Shown here: positions 22,463 to 32,373 of the stretch, in pieces
Position numbering within the stretch: the first letter of the stretch is position 1
How the letters are laid out: every line of letters starts with the position of its first letter
DNA from: Parietaria judaica
Lineage: Eukaryota > Streptophyta > Magnoliopsida > Rosales > Urticaceae
Assembly (NCBI GenBank): GCA_954871525.1
Contig: OX940869.1
Coordinates: 12,051,001 to 12,115,000 of the forward strand
Direction of reading: 5' to 3'
Length of the DNA: 64,000 nt
Translations under genes and position numbers: made by a program
Notes under the pieces: generated by a model
Told to the model about the DNA's origin: nothing
What the model saw: only the letters and a program-made list of their open reading frames with translations
Databases searched by the model: none

Positions 22463-23477
22463 TCTTTTTCTTTTCTATTTTTTTTTTCGCTTTACATTTT
22501 CGAAACGATTTCAAGCTTCTACAACTTTTTTTTTTTTTTTTACTTATTGAGCTGCATTGACGAGGTAGGCTTTTTTTCCAATTTCTTTTTAAGATTAATT
22601 TATTGGAGGACCATAGACAATATGTATGTACGTTGTTGTTGTTGTTTTTTTTTTTTTTAATGTTTTGAAAATTCGAAACATAAATTTAATTTTAACGGAA
22701 TAACTTTTAATTTATGTGGCAGAGTTGAGGTACAATGTATCAAATTAATTATTATCTATATGATGCTTAAAATTAAGATACGCATTACGCAGGATCCCAA
22801 TTAGTTGGAACTCTCTTAAACAAATTATTTCAGTATGTTAAAAGGTTAATGACCAATCTTCTATTAATATTTATGCACAAATCAACAATTAATCGACGGG
22901 ATATTTTTGTTTCTCCTAGTTACCGCTACACCAAATTATATTTGAATATTTATAATTGCAAATACATATATTATTAATACATGAGTGACACAAACTCTAT
23001 ATCTATGTTCCTGTCTACAATAAGTGTCACTCTCCAAATGAATTGGGTCCCTAGTTGTTACATACGTTATGTTTCTGACTGGGTGTAATCCATTTTTCTG
23101 TTACTTTCTAATAGAACTCCGTTTTTCACGAGTGATTATATTAACATCTTATCCAACCCAGTACACTTAAACTGATTGATGTTTATTTCCCACCTAATTG
23201 CATTTATTATTTTCTAGACTTCTGTAAAATACGGTGTACCTGATGTATATCAATCAAACTCAAACCCATCGAATCTAACACATAAAATTTGCCACTTCTT
23301 TATAAATTGAAATAGTGTTTTGAAAAAGAAAAAGAAAAAGAAAAAGAAAAAGAAAAAGAAAAAAAGTTAAAAATTGAATAGACTTAGAAGCTCTGCCTTT
23401 CTATCTCTCTATATATGTAAGTAATGTATAGGATTTAATATTTCGATTTATTAATTGCGAGGATCGAATTTTGTGTG
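22463..23477. other. Intergenic, AT-rich, no gene
   Basis: Beyond the split MITE arm there are T-rich tracts and no supported gene. A (GAAAAA)n microsatellite of about eight units lies at 23316-23363. Confidence 0.6.
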
Positions 23478-23485
23478 TATATACT

Positions 23486-24527
23486 CAAGGTTTAAAATAC
23501 CGCTTGCCGTTTTCGTTTCGCATTTTCCGTTTTACGGATATATCGCTTGCCGATGGGTATGTCGATGGGCAAAAGGGAAAAAAAGGGCATGCCGCATACC
23601 GCATTTACCGCACTTTTCGCATGGACATACCGCATTTACCGCACTTTTCGCATGGATATTTTGTAAAAAATATTTGAGTATTTAAGCACGATATTTATAT
23701 AGGTTCAAAACTACATATTTAATAAATACAAGACATAATTGTATACAACAAAACACATTTGTAACTTAAATATGTAGGTGAAATGTATAATATTAAGTCA
23801 CTTTATTAGTTTAAGTGTATAATATTAAGTCAAATTATTATGTGAAGTGAATATGTATATTAATTAAGTGTGTAATATTAAGTGAATATGAATGCTAATT
23901 GTATAGGTATGTTAACAAATTTAATATTAGTTGAAGTGTATAATATTAAATGAATATGTATATTAAGTGTATATGTATGTTAGGTGAAGTTAATATGTAT
24001 GTTAAGTGTATAATATTATTTGAAGTGTGTAATATTAAGTTAAATTATTAGGTGAAGTGTATGTGTATGTTAAGTGTGAATGTGTGATATTAGTTGAAAA
24101 CAAAAAGTCCCACATTGATAGATGACAAGAGTTTGGTGATGTTTATATACCAAATATTAGGGACAAGGGCTTGGGCCCTTAGGGTCATAGGATTTTGTGG
24201 ATGGGGGAGGACTCACACAAATGTTACACCACCACACGCGCGCGCCGCCGTCCGTCCGTCCGACCGGACGGGCGTGGCGAGGTGGGGTGCTCTTGTGTGA
24301 GTATAATTATTTTTGCCGAAAGTTTAATTGGTATTTTTGCCGAAATCTACCAAAAATGCGAAATTCCAACCACTTTTCGTCGTTTTGCAGGCAAAAAACG
24401 ATAAACGACATGAAATGCGATCAAAAGGGAAAACGACAGCGAAACGAGAAGGCTTTCGTTTCGGTAGCCTCCGAAAAAAGAAAATCGGCCCGAAAGTCGA
24501 GCGATTTTCCCGAAATTTTGCACCTTG
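23486..24527. mobile_element. hAT-like non-autonomous element, family CAAGG, copy 1
   Basis: Ends CAAGGTTTAAAAT (23486) and ATTTTGCACCTTG (24527) form a short inverted repeat. The flanks are a perfect 8-bp duplication TATATACT (23478-23485 and 24528-24535). The left part carries the family word cgcttgccg. There is no transposase. The middle (23760-24090) is an AT-rich imperfect tandem repeat with gtgtataatattaagt units, and 24095-24340 is a piece of a copia-type LTR. Confidence 0.88.
24095..24340 (+). repeat. Copia-type LTR fragment inside the hAT-like element
   Basis: From gtttatataccaaa... through the cttgggccctt and cacacgcgcgcg segments to ataattatttttgcc, this stretch follows, in the same order, the minus strand of the copia LTRs at 40113-40938 and 45361-46231. 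Only the promoter-side part is present, so it is a fragment of a related LTR. Confidence 0.75.
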
Positions 24528-24535
24528 TATATACT

Positions 24536-25631
24536 TACATCTAGACGACGACAAAAATTTAAGAAGAGTTAGTGCTCGGAAATGGATTAAAGTCGTACCT
24601 GGTTTCTAGTTCGAGCTCAAGCCCGGACCCCGTAGTCACGTGGACAATCAAAGGTGGACTCAACGGGGTTGACTAATGTCTCTACTTTGCTGAAGGCGAA
24701 ATCTTCGTCTCCGGCGAGGCTTCGAGCTATTCGTAGAGTTTTTCCGTCCTCGGCGACGAGAAGACACCTACAAAAAAAGAAGATTGATGCCGGATCTTTG
24801 TCTAGCGAAATCTACCGACGTACGCTTCCTTCGGGATCAAGTCATAACATTGTCCAGGGTTAGTGAAAGAAGGAGACGATAGTCTCTCTGACGAGGGTCA
24901 GAACCGTCGCGGATGACGAGGGCGACAACCGTCGTTGGTGGCTGAAGTGGCGGCGCGGGTATGACGGCCGCGTGTGGCGAGGCTATGATCGGCGGTGGTG
25001 CCTGAAATGCCGGCATAGAATGATCGTTGCGTGTGGCGAGAGCGGCTATGAAAAGCGGTGGCGGCGAGCCTCTGAGGAAACGACTCATAGATAATAAATC
25101 TAAAATGACCGATGTCACGAAACTAACTGTCCAGAGGGGATTCCTGGTGAGCGTGGTAGCCTACTTCCTGACAAGTCGAGACAGCCACCTATGGGCAAGG
25201 GGGAAATTCGCCCAAAGAGAGGAAGCAACTCGAATTCTAGAGAGGGAAATACTTAGTCTAATAGAGAAGCTCTGAGGAGAGAATGTGCTGGTCGTGTAGA
25301 GGTTGTCGGTTGCTTCGTGACTCGTCCTAGCGTCTCCCAGGTGTGTGCAAGCTTGTATGATGAGTCCCGCGGAAGCGCAAAGATGTCCTGAGGATATTCG
25401 TAGGTTCGGTTCTTCTCGTCGCTTGTAGTTGTTGAGAGATTTTTCCCTATTAGTTGTTGATATATATATTGCCTTATCGAGGATATCGACGAGGGATAGG
25501 TATTTGTCGGTTGGCTTGTCATAGAAAAGGTGCTAGCCATTGGACGAGGGGCTTGTCACTTGACAAGGGCGTCGTCTTTTTTTTTTTTTGACGAAAAGGG
25601 CGTCGTCATTTGACTAAGGGCTTGTCGTGTT
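24536..25631. other. Unclassified GC-rich repeat, left part
   Basis: This segment is far more GC-rich than its surroundings, with words such as gtcgtcg, cggcggtgg and cttgtcg. No domain was recognised in any frame. It continues at 26349 on the other side of the hAT copy (gtcgtgttcgtcttgg), so the hAT element landed inside it. It may be LTR-type DNA; I cannot place it. Confidence 0.4.
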
Positions 25632-26340
25632 CAGGGGCGGACCCAGCCTTCTCCGGGGGTGGCTCATGTCACCCCCAACTCAAATGCTCTAGTGTAATAT
25701 GATAAGTTGCTATTCAAACGATAGGTTAAAAAAAAATGCCATGGAAGGATGAAAGAGAGCTTCAGACAACCTCTCTGTATATTCTCACTTTTGATTTTAG
25801 TAATAGTACACCATAAAGAAGAAGATTATTGGGATACGTTAATGTGGAGCCCACCACACATACTCTTTTTCCCTTTGCCTTTTCAAAATTATTTATTTCT
25901 TATTTTTAATTGTCAAATTAGAAGCAGAAGGAATAGAGTACGGTAGGACCCACTTTATTGTTTGTAAACATATTTTTTCTTTTCTACAATGAATGCTACG
26001 ACAAAATTGGTCAAATACCTAAAATTCTAGGTAAATAATATTCAATATACCATGTATACTATATAGTACTTAATGGGAATTTTAATAAATATTATGATAA
26101 TAATAATAATTGTGATGAAGATTGTAGAAAAAATTTGTATACCGTAGTGCACTTACAATACCTATCTTGCAACATTATTTTTTTTTAAAATAATAAAAAT
26201 ATTAATAATAAAAAAGTAATGTTTTATTATAATTGTTTTCTAATTGTAAGATTTAATTAACAATATTTTTTCACTATCTAATTAAAATGTTTACAATACA
26301 ACTCTGCCACCCCAAATTTCAATTCCTGGGTCCGCCCCTG
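25632..26340. mobile_element. Non-autonomous hAT element, copy 2 (709 bp)
   Basis: This copy is almost identical to 8494-9205, with the same CAGGGGCGGACCCAG ends and a perfect 8-bp duplication GTCGTGTT (25624-25631 and 26341-26348). Differences are a few substitutions and small changes in A runs. Confidence 0.96.
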
Positions 26341-26348
26341 GTCGTGTT

Positions 26349-27918
26349 CGTCTTGGATTGTCGGGGACCTTTGGGGTTGTCGGATAAGATTGTCGGGGAC
26401 TCCCTTGGGTCGTCGTGACCTTGCCAAGAAACTCTCTGGGTCTTCATTGTCTTGCTCCTTGGACGGGGTGCCTCCCGAGGTTGTGAGAACCTTACTCGGT
26501 CTCCTGAACCGTCTTCTCGGAAGTGGACTTCGGTCTTGGGCTCCATCTTATGGGCTTCTAGGGCCTAGAACTCGCCAAATAAGTTTGAACTTGGGCTAAA
26601 GGGCTTTGACTTTTGCTATAGAGACTCAAGTTTTATATTATCTGAAAAATATGCATAACAACAAGCATTGTTTTATAGATATGTAAATCACAATATATAT
26701 TTTAGTATTTCTATATAGCTCAAGGATAAGCTCTTTAATTTTATAAATGGCATCTCTTTTTGTCTAAATACGAAGAGCGTTTGTACCAGATACAATGAAA
26801 AATTACCAATTACAAATTTTCAAAACGTGGCTCTAATTGTTAAAAGAATTTAGGCGCAACTTATTACTCTTAATATTACAAACCAATAAATAAATAAAGA
26901 GTGAGCATAATTAAAAGTATAAAATAAAAGTTATGTTAGTATCGTACTTGTTGAAATATGAATTTCGCTTATTTATTATCATATATTCATGTTATCTGAT
27001 TGGCTTATTTACGGAAAGTTTTGACATGCTTGATGTCATGAAAGATGGAAGATATTTCAAGAAAGTCTTGAAGTCGCACTTGTCTAGGTTCGTGCACATC
27101 CTCAATCAAGGAGTGACTGAGTCGACCTCTGTAATGAATGAAGAATATTGTGCTGAAGTAAATGAAGATTATTGCACATTATTGCTGATCAGAGGAGAGA
27201 ATCAAGGAGTTGATTTGCGTCATCAAGATGAGAAGATATTCATGGGCAACTCCTATTAGTCCCCTCTGTTGAGGTCCCATTTCGACAGCTCTTACAGATA
27301 CATTCTAAGAAAAACTTTCGGGAGAAGGCAATCGGCGATTCACGAGTGAAGTGAAGAAGAACGAGACGTTTACAGCTGATTGGTACAAGAGGATCTTGCT
27401 ATCATCAAGAGTTCACGTGCTGGATGTAAAAGTTGTTGGTGTGACGAGGGGAAGTTTCCTTTATGCTTTCGGTCCATATGTATTACTGATTGTAATCATC
27501 TATTGTCTTGGTTGATTAATCTGGGTGAGTGCCCCACAGAAGTAAGACAAGAAGTCCGAACTGCGTTACCAAAAAGTATTGGTGTTCCTTTTCTTTTCCG
27601 CACGCGCTTTACATTAGTATCGTTTTATGCTTATCACTTAATAATCTAAGTAAAACGAGAAAATACGTCTTAACAATACTCCTCAAGAAAAATAAAACGA
27701 CGTTTAACTGCAATATGAAAATGGTACAAAAGCTACGTGAGATTAGTCCTCGTTCATGATATTACGAATAGAAATCCTAAAATTTCCAATATTATCAAAT
27801 AAAATTATTGTGATTGGAATACATTTACTGACTTCGACTATATATTTTAGATATAAAGCTTCTACTTATGTTTGTGGTTAATAATGCCGTACTTGACATC
27901 GTGCATCGGTGAATTCTG
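26349..27918. other. GC-rich repeat tail, then unassigned intergenic DNA
   Basis: 26349-26610 continues the GC-rich repeat. From 26640 on the sequence is AT-rich. A 108-codon plus-strand ORF at 26933-27259 (residues include SFDMLDVMKDGRYFKKVL) looks somewhat protein-like, and 27380-27649 has another, but I recognise no family and see no clear gene structure. Confidence 0.4.
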
Positions 27919-27923
27919 ATATC

Positions 27924-28773
27924 TGTTGAGGGCATAAAATCACCAACAAACAGTCACGAGGAAGCATCCTCGAGTTTAAAGAGAAGGGTTCGGGTTTAAT
28001 CTTTTTGTTAGCTGAGAACGACAAGGATGATGATAAATGTCTATGGAGTCTCTTTATTGACGAACTATGGGGTTTACAGATTTATGAACACATTTTCTTG
28101 TTTTCTCGGATATGATGCCGCACCCCGCCGTGTACGGCGAGGTTGCCTACGTACCCGGTATCCCGGGATCAGGTCGTTACGTAGTTCAAAGTGGATAGTT
28201 TTTCTCTTCTTCTCTCTCTTTCTCTCAGGTTTCTCTTGGTTTCTCTTGGCCGAATCTTGGCCCCATGTGCGGCTTCCTTCTATCTCCCCCTGGGGAAGGG
28301 TTCTCCCTCCTTTTCCTTCCTTCTATCTTAGCATTTATAGGCGTTTTGCCCTAGCCTATCAGCCGTTGATCTTCGAATGGTCTTTTTAACCCATGCCTTC
28401 TAGGCATCGTCGACTTCGGGTGTTGTCGACTCGGGGCGTCGTCGATAATGGTGTCGCCGATTCTGAGCATCGTCAACTTCGGGGGTCGTCGACTAGAGGC
28501 GTCGTCGATAATGGTGTCGCCGACTCTGGGCATCGTCAACTTCGGGGGTCGTCGACTAAGGGCATCGTCGTCTTGGGAATCGATGGCTCAGGCGCCGTCG
28601 ACTCGGGGGTCGACGACTCGGGGATCGATGACTGGAGCATCGTCGATCCGGGGGCGTCGTCGACTCGGGGGTCGACAACTCGGGCGTTATCGACTCGGGG
28701 GTCGATGGCTTGAGGGCATTGTCTTCGTGACTTCTCCGAGTTAAGAGAGATCCGACCGGATCTGACCTTAACA
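27924..28773 (-). repeat. 3' LTR (minus orientation), 850 bp
   Basis: It starts tgttgagggc and ends accttaaca on the plus strand. A minus-strand CTATAAATG box is near 28330-28340. It contains two copies of a 63-base unit holding gtcgataatggt (28444 and 28507). Confidence 0.92.
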
Positions 28774-29145
28774 GTTAGTCCCCCATTTTATCAAGTGTTT
28801 GGCACTTGGTAAAATATGGAACTAGACCGGCTCTTCGATTCTCATTGTGACTCGCATCCTTCGAAGATGCAGCTTGGCACTCTCCTCGGCTTCTCCTCGT
28901 CGATGGACTTTATCGCTCGTCTTTGTCGCGGTTGTCTTCATCGAGGTCAACTTCGTCGAGCAACCTCATCATTAGAACATATCATCTCAGGCCCTTCGTC
29001 CAAGCCTCTCTGTGCTCTTGTTCGACGTCGTTTTATGCCACAGTGACACGTGTTGTGTTGAGGAAGGATTTGACAAAATCCGACCTCAACAGTTAGTTAG
29101 TTCTTTATTTTATCAAGTGTTTGGCACTTGGTAAAATGAGGATTT
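28774..29145 (-). repeat. Duplicated polypurine tract and LTR-head relic
   Basis: Minus-strand order is: cacttgataaaat tract (near 29125), TGTTGAGGTCGGATTTTG (near 29085) with a following block like the head of the Tat LTR, then a second cacttgataaaat tract (near 28795) and the real LTR. The inner LTR head resembles the 38952 LTR more than this element's own LTR. Confidence 0.65.
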
Positions 29146-29237
29146 TCGCCGGATGGTCGTTGATTCGACGAGTTTTTGTTGATGACGTCCCATCGGCGGA
29201 CCTTTGTCGAGGACATCTTGCCAAGGAGACTTTGTCG

Positions 29238-29466
29238 GAGAGCCTTTGGTAGTTTCGGTGTGTAGGCGTCGATGCACCGCTAGCCAAGGCCATACCGAGC
29301 CGTGCTTTTTTGTGGCGTCGCTGGTCTTGCCGTCGCGCCGGCAGTGTCCAGGAGCCTTGGGTAGTTTCGGTGTGTAGGCGTCGATGCGCCGTCAACCAAG
29401 GCCATACCGAGCCGTGCTTTTTGTGGCGTCGCTGGTCTTACCATCGTGTCGGCAGTGTCCAGGAGC
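29238..29466. repeat. Tandem repeat, two units of about 112 bp
   Basis: Starting at about 29251 and 29363, each unit reads agtttcggtgtgtaggcgtc, then ccaaggccataccgagc, and then gtggcgtcgctggtctt before caggagcctt. Confidence 0.85.
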
Positions 29467-30160
29467 CTTGGTGGCATTGCGCCTTGGCATCACGCCATCA
29501 ATTGTGGGCATCGCGCCTCTTTTGTTGGCATTGCGCCTGTGATCGATGGCATTGCGCCCTATTGGGCATTGCGCCTCGATCGTTTGGGCATTGCGCCTCG
29601 GCATTGCGCCGTTGATTGCGGGCGTCGCTGGGCTTTCCGGGGCCTCCGGTTAGTTTCCAGGATCCCTTGTGGCATTGCGCCTCGGCATTGTGGGCATCCC
29701 GCCTCTTTTATTGGCATTGCGCCTGTGATCGATGGCATTGCGCCCTATTGGGCATTGTGCCTCGATCGTTTGGGCATTGCGCCTTGGCATCGCGCCGTCC
29801 ATTGTGGGCCTTGGCATTGTGCCTCGATCGTTTGGGCATTGCGCCTTGGCATCGCGCCGTCCATTGTGGGAATTGCGCCTGTGATCGATGGCATTGCGCC
29901 TGTGATCGATGGCATTGCGCCCTATTGGGCATTGCGCCTCGATCGTTTGGGCATTGCGCCTCGGCATCGCGCCTGTGATCGATGGCATTGTGCCCTATTG
30001 GGCATTGCGCCTCGATCGTTTGGGCATTGCGCCTCGGCATCGCGCCGTGGATTGTGGGCATCGCGCCTCTTTTGTTGGCATTGCGCCTGTGATCGATGGC
30101 ATTGCGCCCTATTGGGCATTGCGCCTCGATCGTTTGGGCATTGCGCCTCTTTGTTTTTGG
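29466..30160. repeat. Complex minisatellite based on gcattgcgcc
   Basis: About 30 occurrences of gcattgcgcc-type decamers are arranged in higher-order blocks (gtgatcgatg, ctattgg, tcgatcgtttgg and tcggcatcgcgcc spacers). Long open frames on both strands (for instance 29446-30420) are products of the repeat and are not called as genes. Confidence 0.9.
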
Positions 30161-30500
30161 TTCATATAGTGGCCGCCAAGGATAGGCTTAGGGCCCGTCG
30201 AGCGTCCAATAATCTATCAAATCGAAGCTCGAGAAATAATTTTCAAGAAATATTATTAAACATGATAAAAATAAGCAGAAAGGAAGATATGACCCGAGAA
30301 GCGACGAGCGACGGGGAGGCGTCGACGAGGCGACCATCTTCGGCGGACAATCTTCCGAGGTTTATAACTCTCTCCTTGAGCGTCCGATATGGGCAAATGA
30401 CTTCGAGCGTCGGGGAGTAGAGCGTCGTGGAATCGAGCGTCGAGCGTCGTGCATCGTCCGTCGTCCGTCGAGCGTCGCGCGTCGTGCGTCGACGAAGCCA

Positions 30501-31028
30501 TTATCCTCGGCGACCAATCTTCTGACGTCCATAACTTTCGCCTCGAGCGTCCGATCTGGGAAAATGACCGTCGATCTTCGTGCTTCTGGCCTTGTCGGCA
30601 GTCATCTTGCTTTTGGCCTCGTCGGCCGTCTTCTCTATTTTGGCCTTATCGGCCGTCTTCGTGCTTCTGGTCTCGTCGACCACTTTCTTTCCTCCGGTCT
30701 TGGCAGCCATCTTTTTTTTTTCTCTGGTCTCGTCGACCGTCTTCTTGCCTCCGGTCTCGTCGACCGTCTTCTTGCTCCCGGTCTCGTCGACCATCTTCTT
30801 GCTCCCGGGCTAGTCGACCATCTTCTTGCCTCCGGTCTCGTCGACCGTCTTCTTGCTTTTGGCCTTGTCGGCCGTCTTCATGCTCCTTTACGGCGCTCTT
30901 GCGACAGCTTCCTCCAGTTGTTTCTGGGGTCCTTCCACGGTGTCTCCGTTCGTCCCTTGAACATTCTTTGGCTCTTCCACGGGCGTTGGTGCGGAACTTT
31001 CGGTAGTGTCTCCTGCATCGCTCGTCAT
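30501..31028 (-). pseudogene. Gag-like ORF with nine-residue Lys/Glu/Asp repeats
   Basis: The minus-strand ATG at 31028 sits about 65 bases after the primer site, where the gag of the Tat element also starts. It encodes a hydrophilic head (MTSDAGDTTESSAPTPVEEP, then QLEEAVARAP). After an in-frame TAA comes a run of about a dozen nine-residue units (VDETGSKKT, VDETGGKKT, ADKAKSKKT), with one further TAG. The capsid part, zinc knuckle and pol are missing. The unit is 27 bases, so length changes preserve frame. It may be a shortened gag with an expanded coiled-coil head; a function is not established. Confidence 0.55.
30573..30885. repeat. 27-bp minisatellite inside the gag-like ORF
   Basis: Plus-strand units are of the form cggtctcgtcgaccgtcttc plus cttgc/ctt; about a dozen units with variants ggccttgtcggccgtcttc. 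It codes for the nine-residue repeat on the minus strand. Confidence 0.88.
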
Positions 31029-31076
31029 TTTCTTCCTTGGAGTTCTCAGTTCTGAATCAAGAAAAAACACAGGGCC

Positions 31077-31094
31077 CCACGGTGGACGCCAAAC
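31077..31094 (-). other. Primer-binding site of the 4.4-kb element
   Basis: The minus strand reads TTTGGCGTCCACCGTGGG directly after the LTR end. The Tat element has TTTGGCGCCCACCGAGGG in the same position (39736-39753). I do not assign the tRNA. Confidence 0.75.
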
Positions 31095-32368
31095 TGTTGA
31101 GGGCATAAAATCACCAACAAACAGTCACGAGGAAGCATCCTCGAGTTTAAAGAGAAGGGTTCGGGTTTAATCCCTTTGTTAGCTGAGAACGACAAGGATG
31201 ATGATAAACGTCTATGGAGTCTCTTTATGACGAACTATGGGGATTACAGATTTATGAACACATTTTCTTGTTTTCTCGGATATGATGCCGCACCCCGCCA
31301 TGTACGGCGAGGTTTCCTACGTACCCGGTATCCCGGGATCAGGCCGTTACGTAGTTCAAAGTGGATAGTTTTTCTCTTCTTCTCTCTTCTTTCTCTCTGG
31401 TTTCTCTTGGTTTCTCTTGGCCGAATCTTGGCCCCATGTGCGGCTTCCTTCTAACTCCCCCTGGGGAAGGGTTCACCCTCCTTTTCCTTCCTTCTCTCTT
31501 AGCATTTATAGGCGTTTTGCCCTAGCCTATCAGTCGTGGATCTTCGAATGGTCTTTTCAACCCATGCCTTCTGCTGCTCTCGAGTGCCTGGCTTCCTCGA
31601 TCCCAGCGCCATCTTTGTCAAGTCTTGTCATTCCCGTTTGGCGTGTTTCGAGTCTGCTGGGCTATCTCCGAGGTGGTAACATTAAATGCCCATCCTATCA
31701 AAGCCTCAGGCATTAAATGCTTGTCCCATCAGCCGTTGTCGATAGTCACTACTTCTTGTCTCGTCAGTCTTATCCAATCTTCCAGTCGGGTCTTGGTGTC
31801 GTCGATAATGGTGTCGCCGACTCTGGGCATCGTCGACTTCGGGGGTCGTCGACTCTGGGCATCGTCAATTTCGGGTGTCGTCGACTCGGGGCGTCGTCGA
31901 TAATGGTGTCGCCGACTCTGGGCATCGTCGACTTTGGGTGTCGTCGACTCGGGGCGTCGTCGATAATGGTTTCGCCGACTCTGGGCATTGTCGACTTCGG
32001 GTGTCGTCGACTCGGGGCGTCGTCGATAATGGTGTCGCCGACTCTGGGCATCGTCAACTTCGGGGGTCGTCGACTAGGGGCGTCGTCGATAATGGTGTCG
32101 CCGACTCTGGGCATCGTCAACTTCGGGGGTCGTCGACTAGGGGCATCGTCGTCTTGGGAATCGACGGCTCAGGCGCCGTCGACTCGGGGGTCGACGACTC
32201 GGGGATCGATGACTCGGGCATCGTCGATCCGGGGGCGTCGTCGACTCGGGGGTCGACAACTCGGGCGTCGTCGACCAAATGTCATCGACTCGGGGGTCGA
32301 TGGCTTGAGGGCATTGTCTTCGTGACTTCTCCGAATTAAGAGAGATCCGACCGGATCTGACCTTAACA
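31095..32368 (-). repeat. 5' LTR (minus orientation), 1,274 bp, expanded
   Basis: Homologous to 27924-28773 at both ends but 424 bases longer. The excess consists of a unique block at about 31570-31795 and extra copies of the 63-base unit: gataatggt occurs at 31804, 31899, 31962, 32025 and 32088 (five, against two in the other LTR). Confidence 0.92.
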
Positions 32369-32373
32369 ATATC

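Larger units (their letters stand above)
27924..32368 (-). mobile_element. Non-autonomous Tat-type LTR retrotransposon, 4.4 kb
   Basis: Two LTRs (27924-28773 and 31095-32368) are flanked by a perfect 5-bp duplication ATATC (27919-27923 and 32369-32373). On the minus strand the primer site TTTGGCGTCCACCGTGGG (31077-31094) follows the 5' LTR. The tract AAAATGGGGGACTAAC (about 28774-28790) precedes the 3' LTR; the same tract precedes the 3' LTR of the Tat element at 53.4 kb. LTRs begin TGTTAAGGTC on the minus strand, as do those of that element. The interior has a short gag-like ORF and arrays of tandem repeats but no pol. Confidence 0.93.

Noticed and set aside
22209..22660. ORFs of 67-81 codons at the CACTA right end
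   Set aside because: They translate subterminal repeats and poly-T tracts.
26933..27259. 108-codon ORF as a host gene
   Set aside because: No recognised domain, weak context and no clear splice partners; left as unassigned.
29446..30420. A 324-codon open frame and several others on both strands
   Set aside because: They arise from minisatellite units free of stops in several frames; composition is that of the repeat and no domain is present.
28443..32160. Regular repeat-spacer pattern resembling a CRISPR array
   Set aside because: Units are contiguous tandem minisatellites inside LTRs of a plant retrotransposon, without unique spacers or cas genes.
31717..32339. Overlapping ORFs of 154-202 codons in the longer LTR
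   Set aside because: Produced by the 63-base unit (a multiple of three), within LTR DNA; not genes.
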